Translations under genes and position numbers: made by a program
Part shown: one piece after another, positions 11,008 through 22,104 of the stretch
How positions within the stretch are numbered: the first letter of the stretch is position 1
Layout of the letters: each line of letters begins with the position of its first letter
The notes under the pieces: model-generated
Told to the model about the DNA's origin: nothing
Databases searched by the model: none
Seen by the model: only the letters and a program-made list of their open reading frames with translations
Assembly (NCBI GenBank): GCA_025024175.1
Contig: QCXZ01000137.1
Coordinates: 66,836,680 to 66,900,679 of the forward strand
Direction: 5' to 3'
Length of the DNA: 64,000 bases
Origin: Rhyzopertha dominica
Lineage: Eukaryota; Arthropoda; Insecta; Coleoptera; Bostrichidae

Positions 11008-11890
11008 ATTACTTCCACATCCAACGGATGGGAAGCATTGTATCGCGAAAAAAATTTTCAAAAATTTCTATTTGCTCATTCGCTTTAAAATGGTCGAAAA
11101 CGCAAAAAACCAAAATTTGAACAAAAAAATTTCTTGGCTGTGTGTGTGTCTGTGGTTTTGTTTGTATACACGATAACTTTCGAAAGACTTAATATATGAA
11201 CTTGAAATTTGGCATACGTATAAATCTGAACTATCCAAAGCGACCTATTGTTTGTGAAGTAAGTAGGATATCGGGAAGGGGGCGAAATTGGGAGGTAACT
11301 ACCCTTTTTGCAAATTTTTTTTATATTTTTTCGTTTTAGTGTGTGGTTGGTAGTATAACTGCGAGTATTATTCGTTCTTATAAATTTTCGGTGCAGTAAA
11401 CTGTTTAGAAGATATTAGCAAGAAAGCGTCACTTAAAGAAAACGGCTTTTCCTAAATATCTCCAAATATATTTAATATATTCAAAAAATGAAAATGCCAT
11501 CAGATAGGAAATAAAATTTCTCACAAAAAGTGTCTTAGAAAATTTATTAAAAATTTTGACATTTTCGAAATATTTCCAAAAAACCTATTTTGGTCCATGC
11601 TCGTACGATTTTTATTAAATTTTGGTGTTAGATAGAAAATCAAATTTCTGATCAGAAAGCACTCTTGTATTCTTTTTTGTTAAGTTAATAATTTTCGAGT
11701 TATTTGAAAAAAAAACGATTTTAAAATTTATATATTTTTGCTAAAATCACGAGGACTTTGTCTTAGAAAAACTGAGAGACAAAATGCTCAAAATCTGATT
11801 ACTAATCGAACAGTATAAGAAATAAAAACGTAAATGTCATTTTGACAATTGGATGTGGAAGTATTGATTCAATTTGCAGCGGCTTTTTTT
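11008..11890. repeat. 880-bp non-coding repeat, copy 1
   Basis: Nearly colinear with 23555-24425. The copy begins ATTACTTCCACATCCAACGG and has an internal inverted repeat: ACTTCCACATCCAA (11011-11024) against TTGGATGTGGAAGT (11849-11862). Both copies continue past the right repeat with the same ATTGATTCAATTTGCAGCGG, so the inverted repeat is not quite terminal. The body is very AT-rich, with runs such as AAATTTTCAAAAA, and shows no coding signal. It looks like a non-autonomous DNA element or a dispersed satellite monomer. Confidence 0.7.
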
Positions 11891-12988
11891 ATTTGTATAA
11901 TTATATTACTGCAATCAATTTAGTTTTCCATTTGATTTCGTACTGTTTGTAAATGAGTGATGTTTCATGTTGATGAAGTTTCTCTGGTGCTAAGTAAAGC
12001 CAGTTATTCACCATTTTCTTTTAATTTACCCTCCATTAGGTAGTGTTCTACACCACATAAATTTTGTCAAATGTCTGCCAGTGCGTTCGGTCCTGGAGAT
12101 GTCAATATTAGTGAAACGGTGAAATTTTAAAGTCNGTTTTGCCGNCCTCTATATATTGGCACCCGGGACAAGTGAACCCCCCCCCTACTTTCGGGCCTCA
12201 TTTTGAAGAATGGTGTAAATTTTAAAAATTAATGTTCGAATTTGATGACTTTGATTCCGACAACAAGATGATATTAACAGTAAAAATGTATTTTTGCAGC
12301 TATTAAAAATTACCTCAAATTCGCAAATATCTCGTTTGAAAATTTATGTATAAGCTATAATAGTATATTAAAAACCAGGGTTGCAAACACACTCATTGTG
12401 ATTCGAGTAGTCTGTGACACAAGCCACGTATTGACGAGTGTTGCAATGCACAATGTACTGTTGTAATACGTGTTTTTTCTGGCACGTTAGATGCAATTTT
12501 ATTTTTATTTGAAGTTATATACATATATTTTTATTACGTTTCACATTTTAAGTTTTATTAATAAATGTCTATATTTTTGGATAAGCTGTAACTGATGAGT
12601 GATGCGATTTTACGTAATGTTTGAAGAATGCAGATTAAGGCTGGTAACTGTATCGTATAAAAGTTAGCAAAAACACTGTTACAAAGTTGTATTTTATAAT
12701 ATGTTTTTTTGATAAAATAGTATGGCAGAGTAGTTATAGCAAACGTGAAATAGAAAAAAGATATTTTAGTATGCATATACATGCTACTTTGCGTAAAAAA
12801 TATTAAATTTAAGCTTCCATTTTTTCAGGTAACTAGCTAAATTTTGGAGACATTCTCTCGATAGCAGTGGAAATTGGTAAGAATCAATAGGAGTATCCTC
12901 GTTTAGCAAAAGAATGAATACTAGTATATCGTCAGAAGTTTTTTAAACTGCCAGAAGAAACTTGTACAAAGTTGAAAATAATAATATA
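11891..12988. other. No recognisable feature
   Basis: AT-rich. Includes two N bases near 12135-12145 and a run of C at 12179-12185. No gene is supported. Confidence 0.45.
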
Positions 12989-13229
12989 AGCTGTTGTCCT
13001 GATTCGGGTCTAGAGGCCGTCGTCGGTTGGAATTGCTTCCTAACGTTTAGCTAGCACGAGTGGCAAGCTTCTTCAGAGATCCTTTCATCTCCGGTGCTGG
13101 ATGTAGACTGTCTACATCCAGCACCGGAGATGGAAGGATCTCTGAAGAAGCTTGCCACTCGTGTTAGCTAAACGTTAGGAAGCAATTCCGACCAACGACG
13201 GTCTCTAGACCCTAATCAGGACAACAGCT
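12989..13229. repeat. 241-bp near-perfect palindrome with hammerhead-like remnants
   Basis: The arms AGCTGTTGTCCTGATTCGGG... and ...CCTAATCAGGACAACAGCT are reverse complements with few mismatches, folding about position 13109 (GTAGACTGTCTAC). On the + strand the right arm has CTGAAGA (13142-13148), a GCT/AGC stem, then TAAACGTT (from 13169). On the minus strand the left arm has the same order. In both, the G of the hammerhead GAAA box is U, which should abolish cleavage. The structure looks like two PLE-type tails joined head to head. Confidence 0.7.
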
Positions 13230-14099
13230 CGTCACCTGGCCGCGAAAGTTTTAACCAATTCGACAATAATAATATATTTGTGGTTTTCCACTACAAACAA
13301 AAAAGAATTAAAAACTTTTTCACATTAATTAATGATACAGTTTTCTTCACGCCGCTAAACCACTGCTTAATTGAGAACAACCAAGTATGGAGATAAAACA
13401 ATAGCCACTCAGTCATTTGTGATTGGTCGTTCCCAAATCGTATGGTACCTACAAGCCTTGACAAGGGTTTCGCGACATACTATTATCCATTTTTGTTGGA
13501 ATATTTTTTACAGGTTTTTTATTTTTTAATATTATTTTAATTTTGTGTTGCTGTTGACCCCTAACTTATACCTATTTTTTACAATAACTTTTTTTTAGCG
13601 TGCATCATAAAAGTTGGCAAATGCCAATATGCTTTTGGAACATTATTTCCGAGTATTTCTGAGTATTTGCTAGTTATAAATATAACATTTGCAATTTTTT
13701 TGAGGTAATATAACCCCATAAACAAATTAAATAATGTTTAGTTAAATATATATACATATTGCGTACAATTAATAGATAATAATTTATGACTAATAATAAT
13801 TAATAACAAATAAGTGTTTGCGCATATTACTATTGCAAAACATTAGATATATTAAATATTAATTTTTAATAATTTTTCGTCTTGCCCATTTCGGAGCAAT
13901 TTACAAGGGTAATATTGTTCAAAAAAATTGCTAAATGTTTGCAATTTTCTGCAAAAAAACATCAATGAATTATGCATATTTACATTTTTAAATAACCTTC
14001 AAGAGCCTTGCAAAATGAGAGTTATTATTTTGATTACAAAATTATTCTGTAAAAATTTTTTGAAGACATTTGGAGTTATTTTTAATTTTTTGGCTATTT
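13230..14099. other. No recognisable feature
   Basis: Very AT-rich sequence with TAATAATTAATAA-type stretches. No gene is supported. Confidence 0.45.
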
Positions 14100-14600
14100 C
14101 CACTGGTCTACAAGCAAACCTGGCAATCCCGCATCTGTCTGTTGCTTGGCTCACTCGGCCAGGGGGTCGGGTCATTCACAGGTCGCAGTCGATAGGTTTT
14201 CAAACTAATTGAGAGGAAACCATTTGCATCCCGCGGGCCAACAGCTGCTGCTGGCACGATAAAACGGCCTTTATCATTCAATTTCATGTTTCCATTGTTT
14301 ATTAATTGCGGGTTCATGTGTTTACGGAGCATTAGGAGCGGTTTGATAATCACAAAGTGGGTGGACCGAGGAGTGATCTGGCGCGCGAGATACGCGCTCT
14401 AGAAAGCATAAATCAGGATAATAAATTAAGTGCCGGTCAAAAATTGTGTTAATTGATAGTATGCCCGGAGTGGTTTTAATAAACGGGCAGTAATTGCGTT
14501 GCGTGCGGATGAGTGGTTTCTGAGGCTGGTCTTATGGGATTTGAGGCTCAATTACTGTCTGATTGCCCGTTGGACAAGTTTTTCCCATAGCTGTTATGGA
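14100..14600. promoter_or_regulatory. Candidate conserved non-coding block
   Basis: A GC-richer, complex, non-repetitive block (for example ATCCCGCGGGCCAACAGCTG and GAGTGATCTGGCGCGCGAGA) inside AT-rich flanks. It has no domain-bearing frame and no similarity to the other repeats here. Such islands in compositionally simple insect DNA are often regulatory or conserved non-coding, but the call is inference from composition only. Confidence 0.2.
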
Positions 14601-15384
14601 TTATTGAATACTAATTATGTTGTGGTTAGAGCAGAAATGAGTCAACAAATAAGTGTGCAATTTTTATAAAATTCCTTAATAAAACTGTCGTGGCGTACAC
14701 CTACAAGCTTATACCAAAATGAAGGTTATTTCAATTAGATTTATATGACGTAAAGATGAATAAACAGCTGCATTTAAAAGAAAACAAGTTATCCATGAAT
14801 AAAAATTGCGATATTTTAACTCTTTTACCAGGTAAGCGTTTCAACGAAACTACAATGTTTGTTAAAGGCCTTTTCATGCCCTATCCAAAGGTGAAAACCC
14901 CGCATCTTTCTATCTTTTTTATCATTGAGATATTTAACTTTTACCAGCACACTTCAAATGTGGCCAAAACGATGTAAAATATAACACGTGTGGTTAACAA
15001 GGTTGCCATTATTTTTGTCAAAAAAATACTCGTAAGTTTGTGAGCTCCCAGAGAAAATGGAACATTCTATATCATGAAAAATATTTTTACAGCACAAAGG
15101 GCTTGATTTTGTTCATTTTTTAATTCAAACATTTCTCGAAATATCTAATATATTAACTATAGTTTATAGATATAACTATTGAAGTTATTCTGAATTTTGT
15201 GGCAAAAAAATTACAAGAAATTAAGTACTTAATAACAAAAAAAATCATGCCCAACAAAAAAAGAAAAATCAGTGGCAAAAGAATATTTTCGATGCCTTCC
15301 AAAGAAAACTTCCAACGTAAATAACCCGTTCTTTTTAATGGAATGTGTAAATATTTTCCGAAATTAAATTTTCTTCACTACACA
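14601..15384. other. No recognisable feature
   Basis: AT-rich sequence without supported frames. Confidence 0.45.
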
Positions 15385-15580
15385 TTATCAAACTAAGCCC
15401 TCCGCCGCGTCCGTCTGTTCGAGAAAAACTCAAAAACTACTGAACGGATTTTCATTCGTTTTTCACCAGTGGATAGAGTGATTCAAGAGGAAGGTTTAGG
15501 TATACCTATAATTTGTCGAAGTTTTGTGTAAATTGGTTGAAATATAACTATAATTGTAAGAAGTGTCGGAAAAGGTCAAG
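15385..15580 (+). repeat. Dispersed insect repeat (CCGCGTCCGTCTGTTCG type)
   Basis: The phrase CCGCGTCCGTCTGTTCG, then AAAACTACTGAACGGATTT, then GATAGAGTGATTCAAGAGGA and GGTTTAGGTATA is one I recognise as a widespread dispersed repeat in insect genomes. Its class is uncertain (a non-autonomous DNA element or Helitron-related tail are options). Only one copy is seen in this window. Confidence 0.4.
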
Positions 15581-16029
15581 TCACCTATGAGCTTTAATCG
15601 AAAACGCTGCCCAATCTCTTTGAGATAAAACAAAACAATGAACGATGAGATATTCTTTTTTTATAGATCTACAAAAAAATCCCGGATGGCATATGTTTTA
15701 AGGATAATTTACTATACCCATTCTATATATCTTCTAAAAAATGGTCACGTACAATGCGGTAATTGGAAAGCTATTTAGAAGGATACAGTGTTAATCCTTG
15801 TCAACTTAAATACGTTAGTTACCTTAAGCATTTCATGCACATTGTTTTAATCTTTTACACCATATAATTTAGATGATATATAGATAACAAGCGTGTAGCG
15901 TGGTGAATTACACTCCGAAGCTCAAGAATACTGAGCGACGACCGATTCATCAGCTGCAAATGCGCCAGATGGCTCAGAAGCGTTACATGCTGTAAACTTT
16001 GACGTGTATATACCACTTTGACCTAGATT

Positions 16030-16120
16030 TTGAATAGGACTGATGGTGTAGTACTTAGCGTGTTTGACTAGTAGATAATCAAAAAGTCCCGGGTTCAAAT
16101 CATGGTNAAAGCTGGCNATA
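16030..16120 (+). repeat. Possible tRNA-derived SINE head
   Basis: TGGTGTAGTACTTAGCG resembles a degenerate polymerase III A box, and GGGTTCAAATC 45 bases later matches the B box consensus GGTTCRANYCY. A full cloverleaf cannot be drawn (the T stem is imperfect), so this is not a functional tRNA gene. The region includes N bases. Confidence 0.35.
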
Positions 16121-17524
16121 TACTTTTTCAATACGCCTGATACCCCAATAAATATCACTTATGTAAGTCTTGCAGTGTTTTAAGCAAATCAGTTTATTTA
16201 ATGAATGGTAAGGTCAACAATAATAAAAAAACACGCAATAGAAATTNTACAGGAGATGCTAGCATGGATTTTTGTAAGAAACCGTAAAAATCTATTACTT
16301 TTTTAATATACTTACTTCAAAAAGGACTAGATCAAACTATGAGGTAACAATGCTACACCAAGTCAAAGGAAATTATTTCACATGTCATACTGGAAAGACA
16401 TTTGTAGCATTCTGTTAAAAATTAGACTATTTGTGTTTAAAAGTTTTAAAATTCATTTTTCCTAAAGAAGTAGTATTTTAATACACTCTTTTGTAACAGT
16501 GAAAACTTCAATATTCTATCCCTTTTTATTTAAAAGTAGTTTCGGTCTTACCTATTAGGTATTGCAACCATCATCATGTTGAATAACTCAGTACTAGTGT
16601 ATTTTATACCTGATGTAGGTAAGATACAAATGGCATTAAAATTCCATAGGGAATATAAAAATATAATAAACGATAAGTCATTTCATTTAAAAACCATAGT
16701 AAGGGTGCATTTGTTATACACTCGGCAGCCAGTCATCTTTGAAAACACCTTTAAGTTGCAGTACTCAAAATTCCAAAATACCTTTATATATACAAAACAG
16801 TTTTCTATATAAGTATTATAAAGTTACGGAAAAATATGTCTCCTTAGCCCACATTGTATTCTCATATATCTACATTTAAAAGATGCATTGTTACAGAATA
16901 GTTGTAAAGTTAATATCGCAATCGTTTTTATCAACAAAGACGTTCTCCCGTACATAAGAGCTCGCGCATCGCTGGAGACTTTAACGCTGCGTGGATAGAC
17001 GAACCCAAGCATTCTAACCCTAATTAGATAACCATAACTACGTATAAAAAGCATGGTTGGAATAAGTACCTACTTAACGAATAATGTAAAAGTGTAATTA
17101 ACATACATAAGTATACAATCGCTTTGTATTCTTTTCCGCCATCAGATAAAAAATGGAACAGAAATTTCATTTACCAAAATTGTATTTTGCACATTGCTAT
17201 AGTGCATAGTAGGTATCACCGTTCCGTAAGTGTTAGCATTATACACTAAGTTACTAAGGTAGATGTGGTATTAATGTTGATGGCAATTCACTCACTCTAC
17301 AGTAATGTAAAACACCAATACTTATAGGTACCTATTGTTTCTAACATATCGGTCTAGTGCATAGTACCTAGCTACCTACATATATATTTTTTGCTCACGT
17401 ATTTTGCTTTTACAATTACCAATTGATAAGGTAAGATATGTTAAGGGTAGAAAACAGCTTTGAAGAATGGAATCTGCAAAGCTGTAACGGACAAACACAT
17501 CATTTCCCAGAAGAATTAACATCA
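16121..17524. other. No recognisable feature
   Basis: AT-rich. Short open frames (16576-16812, 17438-17656) carry no recognisable domains; the latter overlaps the 95-bp repeat. Confidence 0.45.
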
Positions 17525-17619
17525 AGAGTACTTTTTATATGGGATGTCTATAGAATCAGAAGTTGGCTCTTTAATAGGCGTAATTTATATCATTTAAACC
17601 TCCTCTATAAATATACAAC
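17525..17619. repeat. 95-bp dispersed repeat, copy 1
   Basis: AGAGTACTTTTTATATGGGA through AAATATACAAC is almost identical to 22648-22742. Both copies sit in otherwise unrelated sequence; the second directly follows a LINE fragment. Confidence 0.75.
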
Positions 17620-17829
17620 AAAATTGTTTTATTTCTTCTGGAATACAAAAAAGTGACAAATTTGGATTGAGTAAACATTTTCTACCATCGAGAGTTTCAG
17701 ATAGCCTGATTTGTTCTAAAAAAAAGGTCTTCTGTAATTTTATCGTGAATGAAACGATTCCTGAGCAAAAAAAACTATTCAAAATCAAGCCTTACTGGCA
17801 TGGAGTAGGTATAGAAATTTAATCAAACT

Positions 17830-18132
17830 GTATTTTATTTGGTAGATAGCTATGACGTTGATATTTGTAATGGCAACTTAATTGTTATTGGTAAGGTTAC
17901 AGTTAGATATCGTTTGTTAATACAATGTGATGAAGAAATGATCAATGAGTATTTCGTTTTCGGTCTTTCTAGTGGCACTTTCTTAGAAAAGTCTAGCAGA
18001 TTGCAAGATTTCATCAACGGTTACGAGAAACGTATACATTCGCAAAATGAATTTTCACTTATTTTCATGATTTTCTGGGGCACGTCTTATTTATATTATT
18101 ATATGTTCTATTATATATTTCTAAGAAGATGA
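17830..18132 (+). pseudogene. Unrecognised frame, possibly retrotransposon-derived
   Basis: The 97-codon frame contains NGNLIVIGKVTVRYRLLI, EYFVFGLSSGTFL and INGYEKRI. The order (GxVxVxxxI, then a hydrophobic VFxxxxxxxLxxxxL) faintly resembles the aspartic protease region of gypsy-type elements, but no D-S/T-G catalytic motif is visible. The identification is weak. The next block, at 18200, is a mariner-like fragment. Confidence 0.2.
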
Positions 18133-18199
18133 TTATTAATTATAACAAAACCCACATTATATACTTGAAATTCATCACCAATAATAACATTATTTAATG

Positions 18200-18570
18200 T
18201 GTAGGCGTAATATTATTGTGGATCATTAACTGGCCCACTTTTTCTGCTGCGTAGATAAGATGAGGACACATTATAGCCAATTTATGGGAGAAGGGCTTCC
18301 GCTACTCTTTAATGATATTCCTTTCTAGGTGTCAAAGAGCAATGCAGTTTACACATAACTGCTGGATCTCAGCTTTGGCCATTTTATCCCCAAAACTGAA
18401 TCCTATACCTAACTTTTTTCTACTTGGGAGCATTTAAAAACTTTGATGTATAACGCTACTACCCAAGACCTAGAAGACTTAAGCAACCGCATTATATGTA
18501 AAGGATTACTCAAGATTCCCCTAGAATTTTTGATCGGATACACACATCAATTCACAGACGCCGACGTTTA
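18200..18570 (+). pseudogene. Mariner-like DDE transposase fragment
   Basis: Frames read GVIIVDH, then YSQFMGEGLPLLFNDIPF, then LNPIPNFFLLG and NATTQDLEDLSNRIICKGLL followed by KIPLEFL. They correspond to the CGIxxxxLIGP, YxxFLxxxLPxLLEDIPL, SPDLNPLDFFLWG and TxxDLEDLxxRIxxxCxxIP motifs of the same mariner-like family seen at 1.6, 9.8, 21.5 and 42.3 kb. The second catalytic aspartate region is not preserved. Confidence 0.6.
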
Positions 18571-19049
18571 GAATTGATTTAAGCAAGTAAAGTATTTGCT
18601 CAGAAATCGTTAACTTTACAAAAATTGAAGAGGCTATTTTCCTTTAGAATAAGAATCAGGCTATATGAAATAGTAAGGTAGGTAGCGAAGAGAAAAACGT
18701 TACGTATGAAACAGATCTTAGGGGTGAGTTTTTCTACCCCTTAAATGGTAGAGGAAAGTCATTAAATTGTTTTCTGACTGCTTAAATTCATTTCTGCAAC
18801 TTTAAGAAAAAAATAAAAACTGCATTTTAGTACTTTCTTTATGGGGTTGTATCTTCATAAGCGTTTTCTTGTACAAACGGCCCACCTTATTTTTTCACAT
18901 GATATCACCCCCTAAATTTTCTCCCATTTATTTATATTTACACCCTACATATACAAGAATTACCCCCCAAGAGTACTGAATTCGAACTTCCCTATGGTCC
19001 CATATAATCATAAATGTTACTAGGCAGGTACGTACCTAGTGGTAGCTTT
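18571..19049. other. No recognisable feature
   Basis: AT-rich sequence, no supported features. Confidence 0.4.
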
Positions 19050-19570
19050 TGAAGATCGGACCGGTGGCGTTAAAGAATTAATCCTACACGTGGTGAGCGG
19101 TCCTCGTTCACAAAATCGAAATGGTCACCCACCACACACCAGCTACCGCGTCTATGTCGAATTCGAGAATGGAATCCACCTGTGTCCGATGGTCCACCAC
19201 TAGGATAACAGACCACGATGGTTACGCTCCCGCAGCCCCACCAGATCAACCTGCGACCGCCTCCTGACCCAGACAAGCACTTTTACAGTTATACCATCTC
19301 GCGCATCACCCCGAAATGGTCGCCTGAGCTATTTTATACTAAGAAGTAGGTAAATAATGCGAAATGCCTCCGCACCTGCGGACCGACGCGCCGTACGATG
19401 GCCAATTCGCGGGATGGTCCATTGATGGGCGCACGTATGTTGTGCCGGTGCCCGGGGCCGGTCGCTTCCTCACCGGGTCAGTGGAGTACCGACGTTGCCA
19501 ACCTATTTAGACGGTGACGCACTTCGGTTTCCGCCAAATTCTTCGCGCGATTCCAAGAAGTTGGCTTGCT
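19050..19570. other. GC-rich island of unknown origin
   Basis: Roughly 500 bases of markedly higher GC than the flanks, with CpG-containing words such as GCGCCGTACGATGG and GGTGCCCGGGGCCGG. Short frames read SYRVYVEFENGIHLCPMVHH and YDGQFAGWSIDGRTYVVPVP on the + strand in different frames, suggesting decayed coding DNA, but I recognise no family. It could be a retroelement LTR, a decayed gene or acquired sequence. Confidence 0.35.
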
Positions 19571-20034
19571 GGAAGATTGCTCCTAAGAGATACTTAATGT
19601 GTATTGCTGCGGTCTTCCAAAACTGGAAAGACTTAAACTTATTAAAAAAGCGAAAATTTGCAGAATATTTTGGTAATTGCAGATTAATTATCTTGTCGGT
19701 TTGGCTGTTAAATACTAACAAAAAACACAATTGATGTTGTCAGAACAGACCACCACCCTGGCACTTTCACCCTTAATTTTTGAATAGGGAAGAATGATCA
19801 GGTCATTTTTAAGGTCTTTCGAAACCCAATTTGAAAGTATGAAGGGAAAAACGATCGAATCAAGCTTGAACTGATTAAAGCTTGAAAATGGCCCCTCCCA
19901 TTTTCGCTTCATTTTACTCCAGAATGCGATCGCTTCACCTGCACATGTGCACATGCCATTTAATTTTTGCTAATTTACTGCGATTGTTTAAATACCTAGT
20001 AATTGTCAATTAAATATAACACTTAAACCTTTGA

Positions 20035-20219
20035 CATGTTGTTTTCCGGGCTCGTTCCCACGTTGGTTATTAGATCTTGACGTTTCGACACTCATGTCGG
20101 TGTCTTAGTAGCTCTGAAACTGTTTCAGAGCTACTTCTGAGGAAGACACCGACGTGAGTGTCGAAACGTCAAGGTCTAATAACCAACGTGGGAACGAGTC
20201 CGGAAAACAACATGTCATC
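20035..20219. repeat. Palindrome of two inverted PLE-type tails
   Basis: CATGTTGTTTTCCGG at the left and CCGGAAAACAACATG at the right bound inverted arms that pair about position 20110 (CTGAAAC/TGTTTCAG). The right arm has a few more bases than the left. Both arms contain GTGTCGAAACGTCAAG. Only the right arm keeps an intact CTGAGGA box; the left arm (minus strand) reads CTACTAA there. Confidence 0.75.
20131..20175 (+). ncRNA. Candidate hammerhead ribozyme core
   Basis: CTGAGGA (20137-20143) fits the CUGANGA box. GACAC (20145-20149) pairs perfectly with GTGTC (20158-20162) as stem II. GAAA (20163-20166) follows at once. C-G-U then C (20167-20170) would give a minimal self-complementary ACGU stem III and a GUC cleavage site. 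One extra A (20144) lies between the first box and stem II. Stem I can pair only about three bases (CTT/AAG). Penelope-like elements are known to carry hammerheads with very short stem III that may need a dimer. Activity is untested, and the extra base and weak stem I argue for caution. Confidence 0.45.
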
Positions 20220-20271
20220 AACAACAACCACGGAAGCCTTCAAACCAAAACTTAAACCTTTGTGTGATATA

Positions 20272-21274
20272 CAGGGTCCGCCACCTAAAACTCCCCAGGC
20301 TCGTATTTTCTTTGTTTTTTTAGGTACAACCTTAAGTTATATGTCAAATTGTAGGGCTTTTTGAACTCTTTAAAAATAGCATTGTGAGGGTCCAAAATTT
20401 TTTTTGCATATTGTGATATTTTGCAAATAAAGTTAATTTTTGTAAATATTTTTTAACCTTACCCCGTATAATAAATATTGCTTCATAGTTGGATGCCGAT
20501 TTTTGTTTTCTTCAATTTGTGTCATTACATGTAAGCGTAATTTTTATTCCTTCTTAGTGAAAAACAAGAAAAACTAGTCGCCGCCATGTTCTGTTATAGG
20601 GCCGTTCACAATTTTTTAAGTGTTAGTTTAGAAACTTATTATGGTACAAATTATGCCTACATACCCATCGCTGCACACAAAACCCCAAAATTTTGATTAA
20701 CTTTAAATAAATCAAGTACAAAGTTCGTTCTAAAGAGAGAGAGAGGCTAGTTTGGTTTTCCACATCGCCTGCTAGCTTCGTCACGGGGTTTCATTTCCTA
20801 TCCTCTCTCTCTTTAGAACGAACTTTGTACTTGATTTATTTAAAAGTTACTTAAAATTTTTAGGTTTTGTGTGCAGCGATGGGTATAGGCACAATTTGTA
20901 CCGTAATAAGCTACTAAACTAATACTTAAAAATTATGAACAACCCTATTTAAAGAACATGGCGGCGACTAGTTTTTCTTTTTTTTTTCACTAAGAAGGAG
21001 TAAAAATTACGCATACCTGGTAATGACACAAATTGAAGAAGACAAAAATCGGCATTCAACTGTGAAGCAATATTTATTATACGAGGTAATGTTAAAAAAT
21101 ATTTACAAAAAATAACTTTAAATGCAAAATATGATAATCTGCAAAAAATTTTTTGGACATCCACCAAGATTTTTAAAGAGTTTGAAAAGACTTATAATTT
21201 GACATATAACTTAAGGTTGTATGTGAAAAAATAAAGAAAATACGAGCTTGGGGAGTTGAAGGTGGCGGACCCTG
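20272..21274. mobile_element. 1-kb foldback DNA element, copy 1
   Basis: Inverted arms of about 470-480 bases begin CAGGGTCCGCCACC and end GGTGGCGGACCCTG, with a small unpaired centre near 20745-20807. TA precedes the left end; the matching right dinucleotide is TG, a likely mutation. The full element matches 60859-61863. Each arm carries an outward-facing frame that starts ATGGCGGCGACTAG on opposite strands (M-A-A-T-S in the better copy), so the element is symmetrical in its coding remnants. No transposase domain is visible, so it is presumably non-autonomous. Confidence 0.8.
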
Positions 21275-21454
21275 TGTGTATATAATTATGTTTTATTATG
21301 TGTTATAATTATTAAGTAAGCGCTTTATATATTTCTATTCCCATTTATACTCTTGACATTCTATTTTTAGCACTGATGATAAGATGTACCTACTTTAACC
21401 TCGAATACCTTTTTAGCATATTAAATATTTCACGTCAAACACTAGGTTGTTATT

Positions 21455-21965
21455 AGAACACAAATTATCAAGAAGCACTTCAAACTTCAAGTATCTCCGA
21501 AGAAAAAGTCTAGAGGTATCCTCTTCATCTAACTCAATCACCCTGGAAATTGTCATTAAGGAATTGCCTAACAGAAGCAGCATAATGAGGATGGGTCCTG
21601 CTGAAAAACTAGTTCATTTTCATTCAATTTTTCATCTTGAAATCTTAGTCTTTTTGGGTTTGACCGCGTCTGATTTTGGATTAAGCAATAAAAACTAAGA
21701 TTTCAATTTAACTCTGGCTGCGAAAGACTACTTTCTTACAATTTTTCATCTTGTTCCACGATGTCAATAATGCGAGGATAGATTAGTTTATCTAGTATAT
21801 CGAGATAAAGCTGACCGTTAGGATTTTCGTCCAGGAAAAAAAGCACCTGCTATGTGATGACTTAATATCGCAATACATACATTAAGTTTTTTATCTACGA
21901 GCGTGTAAATTCCGCGTCAAGTGAGGATTAACATCGCTCCAGCATATTCAGTTATGCCTATTACC
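21455..21965 (-). pseudogene. Mariner-like DDE transposase fragment
   Basis: The minus strand reads NPHLTREF near 21925, then GAFFLDENPNGQLYLDILDK followed by LIYPRIIDIVEQDEKL (about 21758-21855), then after an insertion LDENELVFQQD and HYAASVRQFLNDNFQG (about 21545-21625), then PLDFFFGD (near 21500). This is the familiar order GPFFLDxxxNGxxYLxxL ... FQQDGAPPHYAxxVRxFLxxxFPG ... SPDLTPLDFFLWG, with the second catalytic aspartate in FQQD. A roughly 100-base unrelated insertion and frameshifts break it. Confidence 0.65.
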
Positions 21966-22104
21966 ACGGCCTTTGAGAAAAAGGTGGATTCGTTTGAGAA
22001 GCAAGTACTGTAAAGAGAACTTGGATTATTGTTAATACGTTTCGTTCAATTTTCACAAAACTTCAGTCGTCTATCAAAATGATCTTTATTTAATTCATGC
22101 GTCG

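Noticed and set aside
16030..16120. Functional tRNA gene
   Set aside because: A and B box resemblance only; the acceptor and T stems do not pair well and an N lies inside.
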